Positions 24,173 through 33,527 of a DNA stretch of 64,000 nt are shown here, piece by piece. The DNA lies in assembly GCA_030407005.1 (NCBI GenBank), contig JAUDYN010000001.1, forward strand, positions 806,001 through 870,000, read 5' to 3'. The stretch comes from Desarmillaria ectypa. Lineage: Eukaryota; Basidiomycota; Agaricomycetes; Agaricales; Physalacriaceae. The position numbers were made by a program, and so were the translations under genes. The notes beneath the pieces are model-generated. The model was not told the origin of the DNA, made no database searches, and saw only the letters and a program-made list of their open reading frames with translations. Numbering within the stretch: position 1 is the first letter of the stretch; the number at the start of each line of letters is the position of its first letter.

Positions 24173-24369
24173 AGCCATTATGTATAAAAGTCCTGGTTGG
24201 GAATGTGGAGAGATCATGGAGAGGATGTGCATATGACTTGCACATCCTAATGAGTCACCTTGTGTGACTGTGTATGAGTCATAATGATGTAAGTGATCTA
24301 AGCACCTAGATAGTGGATCAGATAAGGAGTAGCACCCAGACAAGATAAGATAGTGGGAAAATCATAATA
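24173..24369 (-). repeat. Family-B LTR remnant, minus strand
   Basis: On the minus strand it starts TATTATGATTTTCCCACTATC at 24369, matching the family-B LTR start. It runs leftward to the solo LTR that interrupts it, and continuation left of 23950 is likely but too diverged to bound. A 16-bp perfect palindrome (AAGGTATGCATACCTT) lies just outside it at 24415-24430. Confidence 0.6.
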
Positions 24370-24535
24370 GATATAGGTGACTGCATCTTCAAAAGGATTT
24401 TATGACATCATCTTAAGGTATGCATACCTTCAGCATATGGGTCAGATGTTGTACTGAAATTGAAGATCAACAAATTCTGCAATCAGCAGTGCCTATATCT
24501 TCAAGATGGATCACACAGAGAGTGAGATGAAGCAG

Positions 24536-24733
24536 TGTTGGGATTTTGCCAGAAAGTTCTGGAAGTCTGGCATCATGCTGAGAGTTGCTGAGTAAGCACA
24601 AGAGGAGTACATTCTAGATTCTAGTGTGAAGTAGTATAAATATGAGCTCTGTAGGAGCCATAGAATAACAAGTTCTTTACATCTGGCTTTACCAGCCTGA
24701 AGTCTACCCTGCACAACACCTAGGATTCCAGCA
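24536..24733 (-). repeat. Solo LTR, small family D, inverted copy
   Basis: Reverse complement of 23951-24167 with some loss. On the plus strand it reads TGTTGGGATTTTGCC to CTAGGATTCCAGCA. Flanks AGCAG and GGCAG match at 4 of 5 positions, consistent with a slightly decayed target duplication. It ends 26 bp before the first ATG of the phosphatase gene. Confidence 0.78.
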
Positions 24734-24759
24734 GGCAGGAAGGTACATCAGGGTAGGGC

Positions 24760-26026
24760 ATGGTGACGAATGTGGCCGGCAGCGAAGAGAAGGGAAGTCT
24801 CAAGATGGATATGAACGCCAGGACCCCGAAACAAGAACACCGCCACTATCGGCTGATGCAGGCTGCCGACGACATTCCCTTTCCTCTTTCCCATTATCAT
24901 AGCCGATTTTTCTCAGTACCCAGCCAACAGACAATGTCTCTCTGATGATGAGATTGTTGAGGTGGCGTCAAAAATAGGAATTGCTGATCCTAACAAGGAC
25001 GACGGCGCCCTCAACACCGTGAATCGCATGGAGGCGCTCATCTGGCTAATATGTATGGGTGTTTCCGGCCTATCACCTCCAGAAGCGCGCGCCTTATCCA
25101 ACGAGGAAGTCATCGAGAACTTGCGCTACGCATTGTGGAGTTCTCAAAGGATCGATAACCTCTTTCATGGGAAAACTTACCTGACCTCTTCCAAGCTCGA
25201 CGTTCCTGCGTTCCCCGCCTGACCAAACTGGGAGAAAGCAAATCCTGAGCTCATGTCAAAAATTATTAGCTCAGTGAAGCTGGATGGATTCAAAGACGCG
25301 AAAAGAATGGACTCGTGAGTCCTTGTTAATATTCTACTGGCAATAAAGAACTGATGAGTTTGTAAAGCTACGTCTTTCGTCATTTCTTGACTTCTGCTTC
25401 AACGCAAATGGAAAACATGTAAGATGATCCCTTTCGACAGCATCCCCATTCGAAATCCAGAAGGCCATGTGCACTCCAATGCACAAGATCCTTGCCCCCA
25501 CTCCGCTACCTAATGATCCCTCAAAGGTCACCAGTTCATTATATCTGGGCTCTTTAGCCGCCGTACGCGAGAAAGACTTCCTTCGAGACCACCACATCAC
25601 CCATCTCGTTCAAGTTCTAGACGTACCCTGGCTCCCAATATCCGAGAAGGATGGTTTCAACTGCTATCGCATTGATATCTTAGACCAGGCTTCATCAGAT
25701 CTCAGGCCCCACCTCGAAGATGCATGCAACTATATCGATAGGGCCCTCCGAGGTGGGAAGAACGTTCTCGTTCATTGTCAGCAGGTTCGTCCAAGATTAC
25801 ATTGTGGTGCCGGGTTTTCAAATGTGTATTCCAGGGTATATCCAGGAGTGCATCCATTGACATTGCGTTCCTAATTCGCAATCGGGGTATGTCCTATGAT
25901 AGTGCATATTCGTTGGTGAGACGCGAGCGCGCGTGTATAAAGCCAAACCCTGGATTCGTCCAGGCTCTACGGGAATGGGAAGGGCTAAGGCGTCACCCCC
26001 CTCCAGGCCGTCGGTTTACTTCATGA
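24760..26026 (+). pseudogene. Dual-specificity protein phosphatase gene with N-terminal lesions
   Basis: The C-terminal half is a dual-specificity phosphatase: the active-site signature VHCQQGISRSAS (HCx5R) is joined across an intron at 25785-25834, and the downstream exon ends at 26026. Upstream exons build in frame as 24760-25314, 25349-25418 and 25461-25784, removing introns of 34 and 42 nt, unusually short, so these joins are less certain. The first exon has two lesions: a frame change at about 24937-24943 that one extra CT in the run TCTCTCT would repair, and a TGA at 25220-25222 where Trp would fit (PA*PNWEK). The phosphatase domain alone could still be translated from ATG 25467. This enzyme type removes phosphate from Tyr and Ser/Thr of signalling proteins. 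A solo LTR ends 26 bp upstream of the first ATG and may have removed the promoter. Confidence 0.72.
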
Positions 26027-26872
26027 AAATTGGGGAGCCAGGACACTGACCGCACTAGACTTGATATCATTTCTTTTACCATACTCGGGACCGACGCATG
26101 TATGTACAAGATGCATTATATAGCATTATGCGGTCATACGTCATACTTAACAAGGGCCATTCCCAGGACGATTTGAGACTCGGAATTCTTTTCTCCTTTC
26201 CCTTTAATCCTAGCACGGCAGGGACTTTCATACTGCCGATGCATGTACATCTCTGTATCATTAGTTTGACCTAGCCGCTCGACGTCAATCGTCGACGCAA
26301 CTTCAACACATTGGGCTCCATCGTCGGCTCGCAGTGCAATATCCGATATCTCACGCGTCGTTCATGTTCGTAAACGTTTTATGCCTGCACCCTATTGTCT
26401 GAGACGGTCTCAAGCTCTTCCTCCGATATCTGTCCGTACTCCTTCCACTAGTGGCAGAACGTCATACCGTCTTCAAACATGCCCCTTGGCACAGAGTTAT
26501 GAACTTGGAGCAAGGAGCGATCGATAGCCTTCGTGACGGAACTGTGGAGCTCAGACGATCATTCCTCGCCGGTATTCTGTCCTTACCTCGACATCTGCCA
26601 TAGACCAAGTTTCCCTCACATGTGCCATGGGAACATCTTGTTAGAATCTTCGCGATCGAGCGACAAAAGCGTACCGTTCTTGCATTCATGCTAACCCATT
26701 TCTAACTTATGCCCTTTGTTACTCTGACCCAGCCTGTGTTCGGATCCAATAATCAAAAATTTGACAGAACGAGATAAGTAACTATACCAGAGGCGACAGG
26801 ATCAACAACCTAATCAAACCACCAGTATTCGAAGGTTGAAGAGGAGGGTATCCATACATATCATTGAACAGC
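26027..26872. other. Spacer between convergent genes
   Basis: About 850 bp between the phosphatase stop and the 3' end of the minus-strand secreted-protein gene. Only short open frames without recognisable features are present; I see no gene, RNA or repeat. Confidence 0.5.
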
Positions 26873-27569
26873 TTATAATCCCAGGGAACCCAATGTACTA
26901 TCCAAACCGAGGGACTCCAGAAGAGAACTAACACCGAGCCTGAAAAGCATTTGTGTTAGTGTCATAAAATGATGAACTCAAAAGGCGAACGTACAGGCCA
27001 GTGATGAGACTGAGTATGCCAGAGGCTTTAGTCGCCGTTCCACTGACAACCTGGCTCAACGAGGAGTCAACGCTAGAGAGGAGTCCTCCGAGCGAAGGGA
27101 TATTGTCAGCGACGCTGAGAAGGCCATCAAGAGTCTGGGCAATGTCCTAAAATAATTTCTTGAGAATCGTTGATACGTTAATAGCGCGGAAGGCCTACAG
27201 TAACAGTTTCAGTAACAGCGCTGGAAATCTCTGCCTGTGTCCCACCCAGCGTCAGGCCGGGAAGCGAGGACGTGGCGTTGTCGAGAGCAGAGACGACGTC
27301 TTCAATCAGAGGAGTGACGGTGACGTCGCTAGCGGTAACAGAAGAGACGAGGGTGTCTGAAGTTCGGAAGGTGAATACAAAGATCAGAACGGGCAGAGAC
27401 GAAATAACCGACCAATCTGAGGTAAGATGGTGCTCAATTCAGACTGGAGCGTCGTAAGGACTCCGGAGATGGAGGACACTTGGCGTTTGGCGGGGGGAGG
27501 CGCAGCCACAACGAGTGCGGTGAGAGCTGCGAGGAAAAAGAGAACGGATGCAAGACGCGAAGCAATCAT
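26873..27569 (-). CDS. Small secreted protein, unknown function
   Basis: Four exons on the minus strand: 27413-27569, 27199-27356, 26995-27146 and 26873-26939, with introns of 56, 52 and 55 nt, all GT..AG and frame-consistent, giving about 177 aa. The N-terminus is a clear signal peptide (MIASRLASVLFFLAALTALVVA, hydrophobic core to about residue 22), followed by a Lys-Arg pair at about 28-29 that could be a Kex2 cleavage site. The mature part is rich in Ser, Thr, Leu, Val and Gly, has no Cys, and repeats L-x-x-L/SSV-type segments suggesting amphipathic helices. A TATA box (TATAAAAA on the minus strand) lies at 27668-27675, about 100 bp upstream. It resembles the hydrophobic-surface-binding or effector-like small secreted proteins of fungi in general make-up only. 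Confidence 0.8.
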
Positions 27570-28509
27570 TGCTGATGAGATGAGCGAGTGTGAGTTTAGT
27601 GGGATGTTAGACGGTGTGTAGATCCAGGAAGAGTGGGGATGGGGAAGAAACGAAGCTAAGAAAGGCCTTTTTATACCCCACAGAGGATTTCAGGCGCCCT
27701 GCATCCAAGGGTTGGAAGAAAGTCGTCTAATGGTCGCTGAATCGTTTCATCCGTGTATACGGCAAAGTCAATATCACAGAAAGATTTAGAGAAACCGCGA
27801 CAAATATTCTTCTGCGGATCCGCAAACAAAATAGTGATGCTACCGTGGAGTCTGATGAGATTGATATTGGAGACTCGCCGAAGGAGCGGCTAAGAGGACG
27901 TCGGGAAAATGTGATGCAGGTTTGAGGATCATGGAAGCTTCTAGCGCTAATCTTGAAACTCACCATATGAAAGAGGCTGCTCCTAGTCAAATTTCATGAA
28001 AAAATTCAGGGCGGCCCGGACTAGGTATTTTGATGAGCAGCCTCCGTAGTAATATTACAACATATCAGTCCATCGGCTCACAACGAAGACAACAGCAAAC
28101 CGCGCTACGGGTCGTAAAAGAGATTTTCAGATGAAAGGACCTAAAATTTGTTGTTAACACGAGCAGACTGATGAGAAGACGGAATAAAATAACAGTAAAA
28201 AATGTAGCGTAGAATAAATTATAATCATACATTGCATTACGAGCCATTCATAAATGGGTCCTACTTCCTCTTACATGAACTCCCATCATAGTTTGCAAAG
28301 AATATCAAACCTGCGATTGCAACCAACAGAAATACCAACGTACCAAAACTGTTTTCGGTCGCACGAGCATCGGCCTTTGATCCTTAGACTGGAATCAGAC
28401 AATGGCTCTAGTCATCACGCTGGTATCCGATCTCTTCGAAGAAATGTATCTGATCCTTTCGGAGGAAGAGCGGTGTGAGACGACGATTTGCAACAACATT
28501 TGATGAAGC
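27570..28509. other. Upstream region and spacer without a supported gene
   Basis: Apart from the TATA box above, this stretch holds only short frames (for example 27727-27990 minus and 28254-28478 plus) with no motif, no splice-consistent extension and no match to neighbours. Confidence 0.4.
27668..27675 (-). promoter_or_regulatory. TATA box of the secreted-protein gene
   Basis: TATAAAAA on the minus strand about 100 bp upstream of the start codon at 27569. Confidence 0.55.
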
Positions 28510-29340
28510 TTCTGACCTTTACGGCCATGGAAGCAGCCCTTTCTGCTTCCTAGTCGTATTGAGACAAAACGGTTGACACAACTGCCTTGGAAAGCAGGAC
28601 CGAAAATGCTTCGTCCTTATCGGAGCAGACTTGATCACTCTGAAAAGAGTGCCTCTCTCGTCGTTCGTTGCTTGGATGACCGGAAGGTTATATTCGCCCT
28701 TTTGTAAGTGCATATCATCACCGATGGGAAGCTGCTCCACGATGTTATTTTCAGAGGGGTGGGCAGCATTGGCGATGGCACGAGCGATAGGGTTTATTGC
28801 CGTGTCGATACATTCGCTGTACAGATTGACGGTATTTTCAGCCTTGAGTGATGAAACCTTCATACAGAGTAGGATATTTTCCATTGGCTGGAAAGACATA
28901 TCGCCAATATTGAGGTTGTCGACTGCTGAAACGAGAAATTCTTTCAGTCTGGGGATGGGGGTATGGTCTAGTCCGCGGTAAATTGGACGGTCCTCAGCAA
29001 GGGGGATATTCTGCGCAGTGAATGAGGTGATTTTTGGGCCTTATCAACTGCAGAGCGAGCTGTAACCAAAACATGAACGTTGAAGCAAAGGTAGCGGTTT
29101 GAAGATAACTGACTTTTATAGCCATGGCCTAGGAATGGTCGGCTCAACTCGTTGGCCTTGGATATCAGGATGGTCGCGTGTTGCGTACTCCCTTCGTCGC
29201 CCCATTATCGCATGACGTTGATGTTGAAGTCGCCCTATGGGCCGCCCCGCTATCAGCCGCAGATGTCCGAAGCACTCCGACTCAATCAGGAAGAATTCGA
29301 GTAGCTCTGGCAACCTCCTAGAAGATAGATGGGGTTAATT
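28510..29340 (-). pseudogene. Decayed gene-like segment, member of a duplicated block
   Basis: A minus-strand frame at 28519-28899 (126 aa) and one at 29116-29313 (65 aa) share DNA similarity with 45100-45300 and with 43130-43260, for example 'gaagcactccaactcaatcaggaat' at about 43183. The segments sit at the same relative position upstream of each DUF6534 gene copy, so they belong to one duplicated block. No domain is recognised and the frames do not join cleanly, so I call it a degraded gene of unknown type. Confidence 0.4.
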
Positions 29341-30293
29341 GCTCTGATGAGAATGTTTCCATACTCATTAACGGCACTACTACAGGACTGGGCACCAAAA
29401 TCGTAAACTTGATATTGCATGGGTTCCAGGGCTAGAGGTGTTCCTTGTGTCGATGCTGCTAAAGTTTATTATTCGCGGAACCGTCTCGATTCTAAAAGAG
29501 CGGGAGTTTCACTGGATGATCTGTAAGTCATACAAGACCAGAACATAAAGAAAGTTTTCCTTGAAACTTTCCTTACCAGTGGCCCGTGAAAGGCGGCCAT
29601 CGCATTATAACCGTGATACCACGTTCCTCGCAGCTCGCATCAGCATGTAGCCGCCATATTTACATCGCAGAATGTTATTGACAAGAAAAAATTGAAAGTC
29701 AGTGGACGACCGTCAAGTGGATGAATGTGTGTCCGATAGACTCATCAGACTTATAATGTCAACGACAGATTCTTCCATTAACGAGCTACGTATCAAATGT
29801 TCGGAGCTCTTGAGCACCTGGGTACCTAAGTTAAGTAACTCGAGAAATAGAAGGGATCGAGAATTGATCGAGAAGTAAAGCCTAGCTCAGAAGGTACCAG
29901 CTTCCCAAAAGAGCAGTACACGGGTTTCTCCGACGATCTGCCCTGGCTACGTGTTACTGCGATCCCGGTAGTTCAACGGCTGTGTAGCATGACGAGTGAT
30001 AAATCCACTGATATCCCTCCTTCCTCTCACAATTTATTCCCAGGGTAACCTTAAATATTGCAGGACTCGTTTTAACTTTTCAACATCAATCCGGAGCTAG
30101 AACTTGGGTCGAAGGTTTCTTCTCGGCCGGTGGATCGGAATCATGATATTGAGTTTCATGGGCCAAGGCACGGTGTGATGCTGACCAGTCTCGTGTATAC
30201 GTATACCTTCTTTCAAGTCTCTCACGATGATTGTCAGAAATATATGTACAGTTTCTTTCCCTTTGAGACCGGTAGAACCTCTTCAGATACAAC
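29341..30293. other. Spacer upstream of DUF6534 copy A
   Basis: No convincing frame. The last 250 bp is similar to the DNA upstream of copy B (about 46230-46560) and copy C (about 44700-44870), so it is part of the duplicated block and probably contains the promoter. Confidence 0.4.
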
Positions 30294-31755
30294 ATGCAAC
30301 CCGTACCTGCAGGTTATCCCGTGGTAAGACTGTGAGTCATCATCGTGGTTTCGAGCAATGGTATGTACTGAATCATCTTAATTCAGGTCCGGACCTGTGG
30401 TTCGTTTTTTCCTTCCGTTTAGGAAATTCGATCCCTAACACGGCAATTCAGATTGTCGCCTGTCTCTTGCACTGGGGACTCTTCGGGACTCTTTCTGTGC
30501 AGCTGTGTGCGTCGCTCTCTCTTAGTAGTAAATGGTTTCTAATCCATTCTCCTCAGATCTGTACTATCTGGCATTTCCGAATGACAGACAATTTACAAAA
30601 TGTCTCGTCTATGCCATCTATATCGTTGAGGTTGTTCAGACGATACTAGTCGCTCACGACACCTTTGCAACGTTCGGGTACGGCTTCGGTGATATGGACG
30701 CCCTCATTGGCATGCATTTTGATTGGCTCACTGTCCCCATCATGAGCGGTGTTGGTGCGCTCAGTGTTTGCTACTCATTTCTTTCACTTACCATGAATAC
30801 AGCTGCTTGTGTCGGGCAGGTCTTCTATGCGTACCGAATCTTCATATTGTCAAAGTCACGAATCGTCCCCATATTCGTCACCTGTGTTTGTTGCTGTGCT
30901 CTTTCTCTATGGCAGTCTAGATAATCCTATATTTACAGGTATCCTTGACCAGTTCTGTGGCAGCTATTATCACAGGCGTCTATTGTTTCCAAGCCGGCAG
31001 CATCATTAAACTCAATAACTGGAAAACATCCATCGCCATCGGGGCAAGTAGCTAGCTAAATGTCTCGTATTCATCCTGCTGACCCATGTGTAGATTTGGT
31101 GCGGAACCTCTGCCCTGTGCGATATCGTCATTGCTAGCTGCATGACTTACTATGTGAGTGCTTTCTCTTTCAGCTATATTCAATGATGTTGATTCTGTTT
31201 GGTAGCTTATGCGCAGCGATACTGGCTTTCGTCGGACTCATTTGCTTGTCATCAAGTTGATTCGTCTCACTATTGAAACGGGATCTGTGACAGGTACTAT
31301 TTACTCTGCATCATCCATCGTCGTTGCAAGAGTAACACCGTTTACGTTTAGCTGTTGTCGCTCTGCTTAACCTCATCCTCTTTTTTGCGTTCCCTGGACG
31401 TACTTTCTACACGACACCCGCCCTGATCATGCCCAATCTGTATGCTAATACTGTTTACATGGTGCTGAATTCGCGAATCCGAATTATGGGTGGACGAGAT
31501 ACTTATACGTCTTCAACTGATATGAGCGTCCCGACGACTATATTACAGGAAACCAGTTCCCAATCAACAGAAGGCACGCGACGAACGGTTGGGATGCAAA
31601 GACGGGCGCCATTGGTCACGATATTCAAAGAGGTATTCAAGGATGATTTTGAAATGACCCGAATCAATGTTAGTCGTTGTGATTCATGCACTTTATTGGA
31701 ACTGATTTTCTCTAAGGATAAGCCACAGGACAAAAGCATGGAATACACCGCGTAA
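30294..31755 (+). CDS. DUF6534-type multi-pass membrane protein, copy A
   Basis: The core is secure: exons ending at 30506, then 30557-30748, 30803-30885, 30939-31043, 31094-31153, 31206-31293 and 31352-31755 join in frame with introns of 50-58 nt. The product reads like the DUF6534 family of Agaricomycetes: several hydrophobic helices (ACLLHWGLFGTLSVQLYLYY, a GMHFDWLTVPIMS loop), then the conserved tail with RRTHLLVIKLIRLTIETGSVT, FFAFPGRTFYTTPALIMP and LYANTVYMVLNSR. It should sit in a membrane; its function is unknown. The intron at 31044-31093 has a GC donor (GCAAGT), while copy B has GTATGT. The first exon is uncertain: ATG 30294 with donor GTGAGT at 30332 reaches the next exon in the wrong phase, so the 5' end may be broken or different. 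About 300 residues. Confidence 0.75.
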
Positions 31756-32589
31756 CTATTATAGTACATTCTGCGTGCCAACGCGGCACAGGAGCCCGTT
31801 CTGATTTATTATCTTGTCTTGTTGTAATAAACATTAATGCCAAGGCTATGGCCTTATGTGCTGATATGCGTCACGCTCAGCTTATATGGTGATCTAGAGG
31901 ATTGATTTCTGTTCGACTTGAACTTATCTTTCCAACTGTGACGATATCTATTTACTTAGAGAGCGGCACTCATGTTTGAGAAGCGCAAATCATCAACGAA
32001 GTACAAATGTGCACATACATGTTCAGCGCATCTCTAAGCTGCGATCTTTAATCCGTCTCGAAGGACCTGCCGAAGTAACTTTCCACTTGGGCTCTGTTGA
32101 TATCGGCGATCAGTGCTACACTAAACCCAGTAGAGTACAAATTCCCTCACCTTCGGAACACAATCTACAAATCGAACGTCACTGGCAAGCCATGATACAC
32201 GTTTTGCTGAGCCTTAATTTGTCGGGAAGTGTCGTAGATTTTGCGGAATGTACAACACTTGTCATAAGAAATTCGGTAGCAGGTGTATATGCATGGACAG
32301 AAAATGTACTGGGATTCTCCCTTACATATTTACATCTGTGAGGCTGTCATACAAGCTGAGATACTAGATCATATTACATGCTTGTCTGTAGACGTGGACG
32401 CGTACTTTGACTGCCGCCGTCTTGAAAGCAGAGATGGTTCAACGTCAGAGCTATCGAGAGAGAAAGGTAGCTCCAAAAGCATCGATGACAGTTATTTCTC
32501 TTAGGTCGACTGCAGCTTAATTACACCCTTTGCCTAGCTATGCACATAAGACTGGGTCTCCACAAGTCATTGACGTCAGATGTGAGTTG
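31756..32589. other. Spacer without a supported gene
   Basis: Between the DUF6534 copy A stop and the amidohydrolase fragment. Short frames at 31976-32341 and 32283-32504 show no motif or splice continuity. Confidence 0.4.
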
Positions 32590-32881
32590 AAGGCACCTTT
32601 ATCATTCGCAGATCCGGGAAGAATGAGAGCCGTAGTAAGCCCACCAGAGATGGACAGACGGTAAGCATCATCGTGAGTATTCAATCGGTCCAGATTCCTG
32701 AGCCAAGGTTGCGTAATGCCATTGAACGATTTTGTATCGGAGGTGCCTGTGAGGTCTGATGCATATGAGCCGTAGGTGCCAATGTGGGAGTGTAGATCTA
32801 CATGTCTGTGAAGCCGTAAGCCGAGAACAGCATGATGAAGCGAAGAAAACACCCTGGAGAAACCCATGCGCCTCCGGTGCC
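32590..32881 (-). pseudogene. Fragment of an amidohydrolase-family gene
   Basis: Two minus-strand exon pieces, 32853-32881 and about 32590-32805, join across a 47-nt GT..AG intron (32806-32852) to read GGAWVSPGHVDLHSHIG followed by a stretch including NTHDDAYRLSISGG and ALILPGSAN. The DLHSHIG motif carries the HxH metal ligands of the amidohydrolase superfamily, and the downstream segment is typical of fungal proteins often annotated as amidohydrolase or carbohydrate esterase family 9. Similarity ends at GSAN; the rest of the enzyme is not found, and stops precede the first piece. A retrotransposon (element C) sits 43 bp upstream. This is a leftover fragment, not a working gene. Confidence 0.7.
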
Positions 32882-32918
32882 ATATGTTCACTACTGTACG
32901 CATCCGATTCATTAGATG

Positions 32919-32923
32919 AAACG
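32919..32923. repeat. Left target site duplication of element C
   Basis: AAACG, repeated at 42238-42242 directly after the 3' LTR. Confidence 0.92.
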
Positions 32924-33420
32924 TGTTATGGATGTCAGTCAGGTAACATTAGTCAACAGTCACCGACCACTTACTGTACCAATTATCACGAATAATTATA
33001 TAATTTTCGTTATTTCTCCTTTCTTTCTTTTTCTTTCTTTTTCCTTCTTCTTCTACCTTCTTCGATACTCTTCCAGTATATTCTTGTGACTATCATCTTC
33101 CAGAACCTTCACTCAAGTACAATATATATATTCGAGTATCGTAGTATGCAAAAGGATATCTAATTTTTACTTCTTGAACTCCACGACCTAGTGTGAACCT
33201 AAGTGAAAGAGGTTGGTTACGCCAAGCGCTTGCCGAACATCTCACTTACCGACTACGCCAAGCGCTTTTCGGATCTTCTTAGCTACGCCTAGCGCTTGCT
33301 AAACTCTCGGTCGGAGCCTTCTTGGTAAAACTGGACCCATTATTCTACATTCGCTTTCGGCATAGTTCTTGAACTAGTACTACAGGATCGTACTTAGTCA
33401 AATTAGCCGGATTCCTAACA
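32924..33420 (+). repeat. 5' LTR of element C (497 bp)
   Basis: TGTTATGGATG to CCTAACA. It holds a long pyrimidine-rich stretch (about 33010-33075), a TATA-like run ATATATATATT (33122-33132) that could be the promoter, and three copies of TACGCCaAGCGCTT at 33218-33231, 33254-33267 and 33284-33297 (the third with a T). Confidence 0.95.
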
Positions 33421-33421
33421 C

Positions 33422-33439
33422 TGGTGGACACATTGTATT
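33422..33439 (+). other. Candidate primer-binding site of element C
   Basis: TGGTGGACACATTGTATT starts one base after the 5' LTR. The leading TGG matches the CCA end of a tRNA, as expected for the primer of minus-strand synthesis; I did not identify the tRNA. Confidence 0.55.
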
Positions 33440-33527
33440 TACCTTGTAGAAGGAATTCATTGTGCTACTCTTTCCGACCCTTCTCAGCAAACTATCACCC
33501 ATCTTCTCGCATCAGAGCGCTGCCTAA

